Below are positions 1 through 6,401 of a stretch of DNA of 14,998 nt, one piece after another; positions within the stretch are counted from its first letter, which is position 1; the number at the start of each line of letters is the position of its first letter. The translations under genes were made by a program, and so were the position numbers. This stretch comes from Elusimicrobiota bacterium. GTDB lineage: Bacteria > Elusimicrobiota > Elusimicrobia > UBA1565 > JACRDR01. The stretch spans positions 1-14,998 of the forward strand of contig JACQPI010000134.1 in the NCBI GenBank assembly GCA_016207585.1, given 5' to 3'. Under the pieces are notes generated by a model that saw nothing but the letters and a program-made list of their open reading frames with translations, had not been told where the DNA came from and ran no database searches.

Positions 1-1
1 C

Positions 2-565
2 GATCTCGCCCGCAAGATCGCCGAGGGTTCCCTGACCTCTCCCGAGGCGGCGGCGACGGACATCCGGGCCTTGGTGGCCCGCCTCAAGGAAAACGTCACG
101 CTGCGCCGATTCGAGAAAATTTCGCTCTCCGGGCCGGGCCTTCTCTCCTTCTACGTTCACCCTCCTGCCTCTCAAAAGGGAGCCTTCCTAGTCTTGGAGT
201 GCCCCTCCGGAGAGGTCGCCAAACATCCGGCTACGGCGGAACTCGCCAAGGAGTTGGGACTTCAGGTCGTGGCGATGAGCCCTCGGTGGACCCGCCGCGA
301 GGACGTCCCGGCGGCCGAAGTCGAGAAGGAGCGCGAGATTTACGCCGCGCAGCTGCGCAACGAGGGCAAGCCCGAGGCGGCCATCCCCAAAATCGTAGAG
401 GGCAAGCTGCAAAAGCTGTTCTTCCAGGCCTCGTGCCTCCTGGAGAGCGTGAGCATGCGCGACAACAAGACGCCCATCTCGAAGCTCGTTTCCGAGGCCT
501 CGGCGCGGGCGGGCGGACCGATCATCGTGCGGCGCTTTGTCCGGTACCAACTTGGGGAGAATTAG
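2..565 (+). CDS. tsf: Elongation factor Ts, C-terminal part (5' truncated by window edge)
   Basis: EF-Ts is the cytoplasmic guanine-nucleotide exchange factor for EF-Tu. The frame is open from base 2 and ends at TAG 563-565, giving 187 visible residues. They align from memory with the second half of the long (E. coli-like, about 280-residue) form: a helical linker ending KENVTLRRFEKISL, then FYVHP, the second core subdomain, and the conserved stretch EREIYAAQLRNEGKP...KIVEGKLQKLFFQASCLLE. It closes with the family's usual VRRF-x-RYQLGE ending. Roughly the first 95-105 residues, including the EF-Tu-contacting N-terminal TDVGL-type domain, lie upstream of the window. The ATG-like starts inside the frame (such as GTG 71) are internal. 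The glycine-rich turn normally after the Y-x-H motif is replaced by PPASQKG, a modest departure. Next comes a 76-base gap before pyrH. Confidence 0.95.
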   Translation, partial: DLARKIAEGSLTSPEAAATDIRALVARLKENVTLRRFEKISLSGPGLLSFYVHPPASQKGAFLVLECPSGEVAKHPATAELAKELGLQVVAMSPRWTRREDVPAAEVEKEREIYAAQLRNEGKPEAAIPKIVEGKLQKLFFQASCLLESVSMRDNKTPISKLVSEASARAGGPIIVRRFVRYQLGEN

Positions 566-641
566 GTGGCCGTGATGCTATCCGTAGCCTTTATTTTCTC
601 TTCGTTGCCGGTCGTTTCTCCGTAACGTTTTGCTTGGTTCG

Positions 642-1352
642 ATGAAAAAATACCGGCGCATCCTGGTCAAGCTGTCCGGGGAGGCTCTTTCGGGAGCCTC
701 GCGCCATGGGATCGATTCCCAGGCCCTGGCCCACATCTGCTCCGAGTTGAAGGCGGCGTACGACAAAAGAATCCAGCTTGCGATCGTGATCGGGGCGGGC
801 AACATTTGGCGGGGCGCCAAGGACCGGGGCGAGGTGATCGACCGGGTCACGGCCGATTACATGGGGATGATGGCCACGATCATCAACTCGCTGGCCCTGC
901 AGGACGCCCTCGAGGATCAGGGGGTTGCGACCCGGGTCCAGTCGGCGATCCACGTGACCCAGCTTGCCGAGCCCTACATCCGCCGCCGGGCGATACGCCA
1001 CCTCGAGAAAGGCCGCGTCGTCATATTCGCGGGCGGCACCGGCAATCCTTACTTCACGACCGACAGCGCCGCCGCGCTCCGGGCGACCGAGATCGAGGCC
1101 CAGGCCCTGCTCAAGGCCACGAAGGTGGACGGGGTCTACACGGACGACCCCCAGCGCAACCGGCGTGCCCGCAAGCTGGAGCGGTTGACGTACATGGAAG
1201 CCATCCGCCGCCGGCTGAGGGTCATGGATACGACCGCCCTGACCTTGTGCATGGAAAACAAGATCCCCATCGTGGTTTTCAATTTGGCGCTGCGGGGCAA
1301 CATCGCGCGGGCCGCGACGGGCCGGAAGGTGGGAACCACGATCCAGGAATAG
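642..1352 (+). CDS. pyrH: UMP kinase (uridylate kinase)
   Basis: Phosphorylates UMP to UDP with ATP, an early step toward UTP, CTP and cell-wall nucleotide sugars. The bacterial enzyme belongs to the amino-acid-kinase fold and is a cytoplasmic hexamer. The 236-residue product has the N-terminal phosphate-binding signature VKLSGEAL (about residues 8-15), the GAGNIWRG loop, a typical FAGGTGNPYFTTDSAA segment (from about residue 129) and KATKVDGVYTDDP near the nucleotide site. Length is normal. I start at ATG 642 (MKKYRRILVKLSG). A TTG at 630 in the same frame would add four residues without family support. No clear Shine-Dalgarno sequence precedes the ATG. The gene sits in the usual tsf-pyrH-frr order and ends 9 bases before frr, whose ribosome binding site overlaps its stop. 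Confidence 0.97.
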   Translation: MKKYRRILVKLSGEALSGASRHGIDSQALAHICSELKAAYDKRIQLAIVIGAGNIWRGAKDRGEVIDRVTADYMGMMATIINSLALQDALEDQGVATRVQSAIHVTQLAEPYIRRRAIRHLEKGRVVIFAGGTGNPYFTTDSAAALRATEIEAQALLKATKVDGVYTDDPQRNRRARKLERLTYMEAIRRRLRVMDTTALTLCMENKIPIVVFNLALRGNIARAATGRKVGTTIQE

Positions 1353-1359
1353 AGGTGAT
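1352..1359 (+). promoter_or_regulatory. Strong Shine-Dalgarno for frr, overlapping pyrH stop
   Basis: GAGGTGAT directly follows and overlaps the pyrH stop codon (TAG 1350-1352) and lies just before ATG 1362. It is a near-complete match to the anti-SD complement. It fixes the frr start and contrasts with the weak or absent SD of pyrH, cdsA and ribF. Confidence 0.8.
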
Positions 1360-1361
1360 CT

Positions 1362-1925
1362 ATGAGCGTTATGGAAAACATTCTTGGCAAGACCGAAGCG
1401 CAGATGAAGGGCCGCCTCGATAAGTTTTTGGGAGACATGGCTTCCGTTCGTACCGGTCGGGCCAACCCGCAGATCCTCGATTCCATCCGAGTCGAGTGCT
1501 ACGGGCAGGAGTTGCCGATCAAGCAGCTGGCCGCGATTTCCGTGCCCGAGGGCCGCACGCTCGAGATACGCCCCTGGGACCCCTCGACCCTGGAGGCCCT
1601 GGAAAAGGCGCTTCAGAAGTCCGATCTGGGAATCCCTCCGCAAAACGACGGCAAGATGATACGGCTGCAACTTCCCGCCATGACGGAAGAACGGCGCAAG
1701 GAGTTGGTCAAGCTCCTGGGCAAGATGGCCGAGGAAGCCCGGGTGGCGCTTCGCAACGAACGGCGGGATGGGATCGAGAAGCTCAGAAAAGCCGAGAAGG
1801 CCAAAGAGATCTCGGAGGACGAGCGCAAGCGACAAGAGGACTCCGTTCAAAAACTCACGGACGCCTACATCCGCAAAGTCGATGAGGCCCTCGCCGCGAA
1901 GGAAAAAGAAGTAACGACCGTCTGA
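1362..1925 (+). CDS. frr: Ribosome recycling factor
   Basis: RRF, with EF-G, splits post-termination ribosomes in the cytoplasm. The product has 187 residues; the family norm is about 185. It shows the typical two-domain layout: N-terminal helix MENILGKTEAQMKGRLDKF, SVRTGRANPQILDSIRVECYG leading into the small beta domain (about residues 30-105), IRPWDPSTLEALEKALQKSDLGI, then the long charged helices QLPAMTEERRKELVKLLGKMAEEARVALRNERRD and the coiled C-terminus. The conserved RTGRA segment is intact. The ATG at 1362 is supported by a strong SD. The stop codon TGA (1923-1925) shares one base with the uppS start (TGATG), which predicts translational coupling. Confidence 0.98.
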   Translation: MSVMENILGKTEAQMKGRLDKFLGDMASVRTGRANPQILDSIRVECYGQELPIKQLAAISVPEGRTLEIRPWDPSTLEALEKALQKSDLGIPPQNDGKMIRLQLPAMTEERRKELVKLLGKMAEEARVALRNERRDGIEKLRKAEKAKEISEDERKRQEDSVQKLTDAYIRKVDEALAAKEKEVTTV

Positions 1926-2662
1926 TGCCCCCCTCCCGCACGGCGCCCGAAGCCGCCGCGCCGCAAGACCGCCTGGACCCGTCCAAGATGCCTCGCCACA
2001 TCGCGATCATCATGGACGGCAACGGCCGCTGGGCCGAGTCGAAGGGCCTCCCGCGCGTCGCCGGCCACAAGGCGGGCGTCGAATCGGTCCGCGAGACGAT
2101 CCGCGCCTGCAGCGATCTCGGGATTCAAGCCCTGACGCTCTACGCGTTTTCCACGGAGAACTGGCTGCGCCCGGTCTCGGAAGTCAATGAATTGATGCGC
2201 CTGTTGGGCTGGGTCCTCGAAACCGAGATCAGGGAGTTGTGCCGCAACAACGTCCGGCTGCGGGTTTCCGGCCGTCTCCAAGGGCTGCCGCCGGCCCTGA
2301 TTTCGCGCCTCAACGAGGCGGTCCGGGATCTTTCCGGCAATACGGGGCTCATCTTGAACTTGGCGCTCAACTACGGAGCGCGCCAGGAGATCGTCGACGC
2401 GGTCAACGCGGCGCTGGCGTCGGGAGGCCGCACGCTCGATGAGGAGGCGATCTCCAGTCACCTCTATACCGCCGGGCTTCCCGACCCGGATCTTCTCATA
2501 CGCACCTCCGGGGAGATGCGGGTGTCGAACTTCCTGCTGTGGCAAATCGCATACGCCGAGTTTTACGTCACCTCGGTTTTTTGGCCCGAATTTCGAAAAT
2601 CCCATCTCGTCGAGGCGATCGCCGAATACCAGACCCGCCGGCGCCGCTTCGGAGCGGTATGA
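1925..2662 (+). CDS. uppS: Isoprenyl transferase (di-trans,poly-cis-undecaprenyl diphosphate synthase type)
   Basis: Condenses farnesyl diphosphate with isopentenyl diphosphate to build the cis-polyprenyl lipid carrier used for peptidoglycan and other surface polymers; a membrane-associated cytosolic enzyme. The 245-residue product has the signature IAIIMDGNGRWA with the essential Asp at residue 31, AGHKAGVESV, LTLYAFSTENWLRP, NYGARQEIVDAV, and the C-terminal block DLLIRTSGEMRVSNFLLWQ followed by AYAEFYVT. All key residues of the family seem present. About 20 residues precede the conserved core and are Pro/Ala-rich. The start overlaps the frr stop by one base. The gene ends 16 bases before cdsA. 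Together with dxr it links isoprenoid supply and use in one operon. Confidence 0.97.
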   Translation: MPPSRTAPEAAAPQDRLDPSKMPRHIAIIMDGNGRWAESKGLPRVAGHKAGVESVRETIRACSDLGIQALTLYAFSTENWLRPVSEVNELMRLLGWVLETEIRELCRNNVRLRVSGRLQGLPPALISRLNEAVRDLSGNTGLILNLALNYGARQEIVDAVNAALASGGRTLDEEAISSHLYTAGLPDPDLLIRTSGEMRVSNFLLWQIAYAEFYVTSVFWPEFRKSHLVEAIAEYQTRRRRFGAV

Positions 2663-2678
2663 CGTCCTCGATACGCTG

Positions 2679-3497
2679 ATGCTGCTGCCCCGCCTTCTGA
2701 CGATGTTCGTCGGAATTCCCCTGCTCGCGTTCCTGATCCACCTGGGGTCGCTGCCTTTCATGGCGCTGGTGATCGGCGTCGTGCTGCTCGCCCTTTACGA
2801 GTACGCCTTGATCCTGTGGGTGGGAGGGCGCGGCGTGCAGCGCTGGATGACCGTCGCCGCCGGAGGCTTTTTGGCGACCGTCGTCATCCTGCAAGCGCCT
2901 CGTCTTGACGGCTTGGGGACCGGGGCGCTGCTGCCGCTTTCGATAACCGGCGTGGTCCTGGCGGTCTGCCTACGGGAGCTCTTGCGCAAGGAGCATTCGC
3001 TCGATCGCGCGGCGCTGAGCCTCTTGGGAGTATTTTTCATCGGCTGGACGCTCGCTCACCTGGCGTTGTTGCGCGACCTGCGGCCTTACGGGGAGCGATT
3101 TACCTTCTTCTTGTTCCTGACGGTCTGGGTCGTCGATATCGCGGCCTACGCGGCGGGGCATGCCGTCGGCTCCCGCCGCCTGGCTCCCGTGATCAGCCCC
3201 AAGAAAACATGGGAGGGCGCCGTCGCAGGCTTCGCGGCGGCGGTCCTTTGGTCTCTTTTGGCGCACCGCTGGTTCCTGGGCGGGGCTTTCGGGCTGCGCA
3301 CGACGCTCCTCCTTGGGGCGGCGATCGGACTTTTGAGCCAGGCTTCGGATCTCGCGCAGTCCCTGATCAAGCGGACCGCCGGCGTCAAGGATTCCTCCTC
3401 CATACTCCCCGGCCACGGCGGGATTCTCGACCGCTTCGATTCCTTTTTGCTTACGGCCCCCGCAATGTATTACGCTGTCCTCCTGATCTCGCCATGA
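2679..3497 (+). CDS. cdsA: Phosphatidate cytidylyltransferase (CDP-diacylglycerol synthase)
   Basis: Converts phosphatidic acid and CTP to CDP-diacylglycerol, the branch point of phospholipid synthesis, at the inner membrane. The 272-residue product is very hydrophobic, with about eight predicted membrane segments from residue 8 onward. It carries the family's C-terminal signature: SQASDLAQSLIKRTAGVKD followed by the LPGHGGILDRFDS motif at about residues 244-257. VISPKKTWEGAVAG, another conserved CdsA motif, precedes it. I start at ATG 2679 (MLLPRLLTMF). The open frame continues far upstream into uppS, but that part is not CdsA-like. No good SD is visible, so coupling to uppS 16 bases upstream is likely. 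The stop overlaps the dxr start as ATGA. Confidence 0.95.
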   Translation: MLLPRLLTMFVGIPLLAFLIHLGSLPFMALVIGVVLLALYEYALILWVGGRGVQRWMTVAAGGFLATVVILQAPRLDGLGTGALLPLSITGVVLAVCLRELLRKEHSLDRAALSLLGVFFIGWTLAHLALLRDLRPYGERFTFFLFLTVWVVDIAAYAAGHAVGSRRLAPVISPKKTWEGAVAGFAAAVLWSLLAHRWFLGGAFGLRTTLLLGAAIGLLSQASDLAQSLIKRTAGVKDSSSILPGHGGILDRFDSFLLTAPAMYYAVLLISP

Positions 3498-4675
3498 AGA
3501 ACCTGATCATCCTTGGATCGACGGGCTCGATCGGCGTCAACGCGCTGCGGGTCGTCGAGGAGATGGGCGGGGCTTTCCGGGTCCTCGGGTTGTCGGCCTA
3601 TTCGAACGTCGAGCTGCTTCAAAATCAGGTCAGGAAGTTCAAGCCGGAGGTCGTCTCGGTCTTCGACCCGGCCGCCTCGAGGGATTTCAAGCGCCGGGTC
3701 AACGCAGCGGTGCGCCACCTGGAGCCGGGGGTGGAGGGACTCTGCGAGATGGTCTCGCGCAAGGACGTGGACGTCGTCCTCCTCTCGCTGGTCGGCGGGG
3801 TCGGTTTCGCGCCTTTTTTGGCGGCCTTGAAAAGCGGCAAGACCGTGGCGCTGGCGAACAAGGAGCCGATGGTCATGGCGGGCGCGCAGTTCATGATCGA
3901 GGCCCGCCGGTGGGGCGCCCGGATATTGCCGGTCGACTCGGAACCCTCGGCGGTCTTTCAATGCCTGGAGACCCGGCCGGTCCCCAAAGGCGGCCTACGG
4001 GACTACGGCGCGCTCATCGGGCGGGTCTTTCTGACCGCCTCCGGCGGCGCCTTTTACCGCTACCGGGGGGACCTTTCCCGAGTGAGCGTCCGGCAGGCCC
4101 TCGCGCATCCGACCTGGAAAATGGGCAGGAAAATCACGATCGACTGCGCGACGCTGATGAACAAGGGATTTGAGACCATCGAGATCATGAACCTATTCGG
4201 ATTGGCCTTGGGCCAGATACGCATCGTGATCCATCCGCAGTCCATCATGCACTCGGCGGTCGAGTTCAAGGACGGCTCGATCCTGGCCCAGATGGGCCAT
4301 CCCGACATGAAACTCCCGATCCAGTACGCACTGACATGGCCGGACCGCGCCCGCCGCGTCGTGGAGCCCCTCGATTTTGAGAGCGCGCCTTCGCTGACCT
4401 TCGCCCCCCCCGATTTTCAGCGCTTCCCTTGCCTTGGACTCGCTTTCGAGGCGGCCCGCGCCGGAGGCAGCATGCCCGCGGTGCTTTCGGCCGCCGACGA
4501 GGTGGCCGTGTCGGCTTTCGTGGACGGCCGGATCCGATTCACGGACATTCCCCGCGTCGTGGAGCGGACGATGAAGCGCCACCGCTCGACCTCCGGGCTT
4601 GCGTCGTTCGCCGAGGTCGTCGAGGTGGACGGCTGGGCGCGGGAGAAAGCCGCGGAGCTCGTAGAACAGCTATAA
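3494..4675 (+). CDS. dxr: 1-deoxy-D-xylulose 5-phosphate reductoisomerase, with two unusual active-site residues
   Basis: Converts DXP to MEP with NADPH, the first committed step of the MEP isoprenoid pathway. The product has 393 residues, a normal length. Visible motifs are the NADPH-binding GSTGSIG (residues 8-14), ANKEPMVMAG (K123), metal-ligand D148 and E150 in LPVDSE, the TASGG loop (S183), HPTWKMGRK (H205), NKGFETIE (N223, K224, E227) and HPQSIMHS (H253). Two positions differ from the consensus as I recall it: the His after DSE (E. coli H153) is Pro151, and the Ser of IDSATMMNKG (E. coli S222, phosphate contact) is Cys218. Start ATG 3494 overlaps the cdsA stop (ATGA); the open frame upstream to 3209 is not part of the family. 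Ends 19 bases before rseP. Confidence 0.96.
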   Translation: MKNLIILGSTGSIGVNALRVVEEMGGAFRVLGLSAYSNVELLQNQVRKFKPEVVSVFDPAASRDFKRRVNAAVRHLEPGVEGLCEMVSRKDVDVVLLSLVGGVGFAPFLAALKSGKTVALANKEPMVMAGAQFMIEARRWGARILPVDSEPSAVFQCLETRPVPKGGLRDYGALIGRVFLTASGGAFYRYRGDLSRVSVRQALAHPTWKMGRKITIDCATLMNKGFETIEIMNLFGLALGQIRIVIHPQSIMHSAVEFKDGSILAQMGHPDMKLPIQYALTWPDRARRVVEPLDFESAPSLTFAPPDFQRFPCLGLAFEAARAGGSMPAVLSAADEVAVSAFVDGRIRFTDIPRVVERTMKRHRSTSGLASFAEVVEVDGWAREKAAELVEQL

Positions 4676-4694
4676 TAACAGGGGACTTGATTCT

Positions 4695-5816
4695 ATGATG
4701 CCGTGGATTCAATCGGGCGCCGCCGTGATCTTCACTTTCGGGCTCGTCATATTCCTTCACGAGTTCGGGCATTTCATCCTCTGCCGCTGGTTCGGCGTCC
4801 GGGTGGAGCGTTTCGCGTTCGGTTTCGGGCCGGAGTTGCTCGGTTTCACGAAAGGAGAAACCCGCTATTCGATCTGCGCATTCCCCCTGGGCGGGTTCGT
4901 GAAGCCGGCCGGCGACAACATCGAGGATTGCACGGGCGACCCCAACGAATATTTCGCCAAGCCATGGACGCAGCGACTCCTGATCGTCGCGGCCGGCCCT
5001 TCCATGAATTACGTCCTGGCCTTCGTCCTCTTCTTCCTCGTCGTCTCGTTTCGCGGCATTCCGGAGCCGTCGAAGCAGGCGGTCATCGGGGACATCGCGG
5101 CCGGGTATCCGGCGGAGATCGCGGGCCTGAAAGTCGGCGATCGCGTGTTCAAGGCGGACGGCCAGAACGTCGCTTCCTGGGTCGAGCTCTCGGAGCGGAT
5201 CCGCCGTAATCCCGAGAAGCCTCTTCAATTGGCCTTCGAGCGGGAGGGGCTCCGGATGCAAGCGACGGTCGTGCCGCGTCTCGACGCCGCGACGGGTCAC
5301 GGCCTCATCGGCATCAGAGCCAAGGTGGAGTACCAGCCGGCCGGGCTCGCCCGCGCCGGACGCGAGGCGGCGCACCAATGCTGGCTATGGACCGCCTATA
5401 CCGTCAAGACGCTGGCCGAGAAAATCTACAAGCGCGAGCGGCCCGACCTCGCCGGGCCGGTCGGCATCGTCCAGATGGTGCATCGGGCGGCGCATTCGGA
5501 CCTGGAGGACTTCATCTTCCTCATAGGGCTCCTCTCGGTCGCGGTCGGTTTTTTCAACATCCTGCCGGTGCCCCTCCTGGACGGCGGCCATGCCGCCATG
5601 TACGTCTGGGAAGGCCTGAGCCGCCGAAAGCTCACGACCCAGGCGATGGCGACGGTCAACTCGATCGGGATCGTGTTCCTGCTTTCCTTGCTTCTTTTCG
5701 CGACCTACAACGACGTCACGCGCATCCGCGCCGAGCGCCGGGAGCGGCGCCAGAGGCAGGAGGCGCTCCAATCCGCCCCGGCCACGGTTGCGCCGGCGCC
5801 TGTGCCGGGCCCTTGA
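4695..5816 (+). CDS. rseP: Site-2 (M50) intramembrane zinc metalloprotease, RseP/RasP family
   Basis: Intramembrane protease of the type that cleaves anti-sigma factors and leftover signal peptides. The 373-residue product has the zinc motif HEFGH (residues 22-26) in the first membrane segment, FGFGPEL and PLGGFVKPAGD (conserved in the family), a second segment around residues 95-115, one PDZ domain (about 127-200: GYPAEIAGLKVGDRV), the third segment with NILPVPLLDGGH (the metal-ligand Asp is residue 296) and a last segment near 318-337. It has one PDZ, as in Gram-positive RasP-like proteins, not the two of E. coli RseP. The tail is Arg/Gln then Pro/Ala-rich. Tandem ATGs at 4695 and 4698 are preceded by AGGGGA (4680-4685). 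The actual substrate cannot be told; no anti-sigma gene is in view. Confidence 0.94.
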   Translation: MMPWIQSGAAVIFTFGLVIFLHEFGHFILCRWFGVRVERFAFGFGPELLGFTKGETRYSICAFPLGGFVKPAGDNIEDCTGDPNEYFAKPWTQRLLIVAAGPSMNYVLAFVLFFLVVSFRGIPEPSKQAVIGDIAAGYPAEIAGLKVGDRVFKADGQNVASWVELSERIRRNPEKPLQLAFEREGLRMQATVVPRLDAATGHGLIGIRAKVEYQPAGLARAGREAAHQCWLWTAYTVKTLAEKIYKRERPDLAGPVGIVQMVHRAAHSDLEDFIFLIGLLSVAVGFFNILPVPLLDGGHAAMYVWEGLSRRKLTTQAMATVNSIGIVFLLSLLLFATYNDVTRIRAERRERRQRQEALQSAPATVAPAPVPGP

Positions 5817-5841
5817 CCCTTCGATCGGAATCTATTAGAAT
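5813..5841 (+). promoter_or_regulatory. Predicted sigma70-type promoter of the toxin-antitoxin pair
   Basis: TTGACC (5813-5818) and TAGAAT (5836-5841) are separated by exactly 17 bases. Each matches its consensus hexamer at 5 of 6 positions. The -35 overlaps the rseP stop codon. The spacer and downstream bases are AT-rich against a GC-rich background. It would start a transcript about 25 bases upstream of the antitoxin ATG, and could also feed proS, since no terminator is visible between. Confidence 0.65.
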
Positions 5842-5862
5842 ATAAATGAAGCAATAAGAATA
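5833..5862 (+). promoter_or_regulatory. Candidate antitoxin operator repeats
   Basis: TTAGAATA (5835-5842) and TAAGAATA (5855-5862) match at 7 of 8 bases and start 20 bases apart, about two helical turns. The first also lies in a near-palindrome TATT-AG-AATA (5833-5842) covering the -10 element. RHH antitoxins commonly bind short repeats at their own promoter, so this is a plausible autoregulatory site. The region is AT-rich, so chance similarity is possible. Confidence 0.3.
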
Positions 5863-5872
5863 CGGAGGCATC

Positions 5873-6115
5873 ATGCCCAGGACCATCACCTTGAGATTGG
5901 ACGACGCTACGTATCAAATGTTCCACGCGTTCGCGCTGGCCGATAATCGCCCCCTCTCGAATTTGATCGAGACGGCGGCCAAGAAACATCTGGAGGAGTG
6001 CTTCTTCGCGGATGAAGCGGAGATGAGCGCCATACGGGGAGATAAACAGCTGCTCAAGAAGTTGAAAAAAGGTTCCCGCTCCGCAAAGGCGCGTCGTGGC
6101 AAGTTTGTCGGCTGA
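5873..6115 (+). CDS. Ribbon-helix-helix antitoxin of a RelE/ParE-type module
   Basis: 80-residue protein. Residues 3-40 fit a ribbon-helix-helix DNA-binding fold: a beta strand with alternating residues (TITLRLDD) followed by two helices (ATYQMFHAFALADN and SNLIETAAKKHLEE). The C-terminal half is charged and ends in a Lys/Arg-rich tail, as expected for the toxin-neutralising segment. I infer an antitoxin that also represses its operon. GGAGG at 5864-5868 lies 4 bases before ATG 5873. It overlaps the following toxin gene by 20 bases. Base composition is lower in GC than rseP or proS, suggesting acquisition. A CopG-like regulator without toxin function is the alternative, but the overlapping partner makes that less likely. 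Confidence 0.8.
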   Translation: MPRTITLRLDDATYQMFHAFALADNRPLSNLIETAAKKHLEECFFADEAEMSAIRGDKQLLKKLKKGSRSAKARRGKFVG

Positions 6116-6389
6116 TTACCGCGTCTTTGAAACCGCGGATTTTCAGAAAGGCTTGCGTGAATTGCCGGGAGCCATTCCCGCGAAGATAGCAGGGAAACTG
6201 AAGGTCTATGTCTATCCCGCCTTGCGTTTACAGCCGCATTTCGGACCCAATATCAGGAAGTTGCGAAGTTGGAAACCTGAAACTTGGCGCTATCGAATTG
6301 GACGCTGGCGTTTTTTCTATGAGATTGATGAACCGGAGAAGATCGTTTACATGATCGCCCTACACCAGCGCAAGGACGCGTATCATTAG
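6096..6389 (+). CDS. RelE/ParE-family toxin
   Basis: 97-residue basic protein resembling the RelE/ParE superfamily, small toxins that cleave mRNA on the ribosome or poison gyrase. Visible features are an N-terminal YRVFETADFQKGLREL helix start, the core IRKLRSWKPETWRYRIGRWRFFYEID (central beta strands with RYRIG and YEI-type motifs) and a final VYMIALHQRKDAYH strand with the basic/aromatic end typical of RelE-like proteins. The R-x-R-I-G and C-terminal HQRKDAY pattern favours the mRNase-type subgroup, but the activity is inferred. GTG 6096 is the likely start, with AAGG 6086-6089 six bases upstream; TTG 6105 is the alternative. By hand count, 6121-6360 is about 50% GC, against about 62-67% in nearby rseP and proS lines. 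proS starts 12 bases after its stop. Confidence 0.82.
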   Translation: MASLSADYRVFETADFQKGLRELPGAIPAKIAGKLKVYVYPALRLQPHFGPNIRKLRSWKPETWRYRIGRWRFFYEIDEPEKIVYMIALHQRKDAYH

Positions 6390-6401
6390 GCGAGAACCCC
6401 C

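Noticed and set aside
630..641. TTG start for pyrH
   Set aside because: Adds four residues with no family support; ATG 642 gives the standard N-terminus.
566..641. Promoter or leader element between tsf and pyrH
   Set aside because: The 76-base gap is somewhat AT-richer, but no hexamer pair with good spacing and no stable hairpin was found.
591..1850. Long minus-strand open frame opposite pyrH and frr
   Set aside because: Antisense to two clear genes; long shadow frames are expected in GC-rich coding DNA, and the translation looks like no known family.
4671..4676. TATAAT at the end of dxr as a promoter for rseP
   Set aside because: No -35-like hexamer at 16-18 bases upstream (that stretch is GC-rich), no TG extension, and the gene is 19 bases into an operon; the match arises from codons around the dxr stop.
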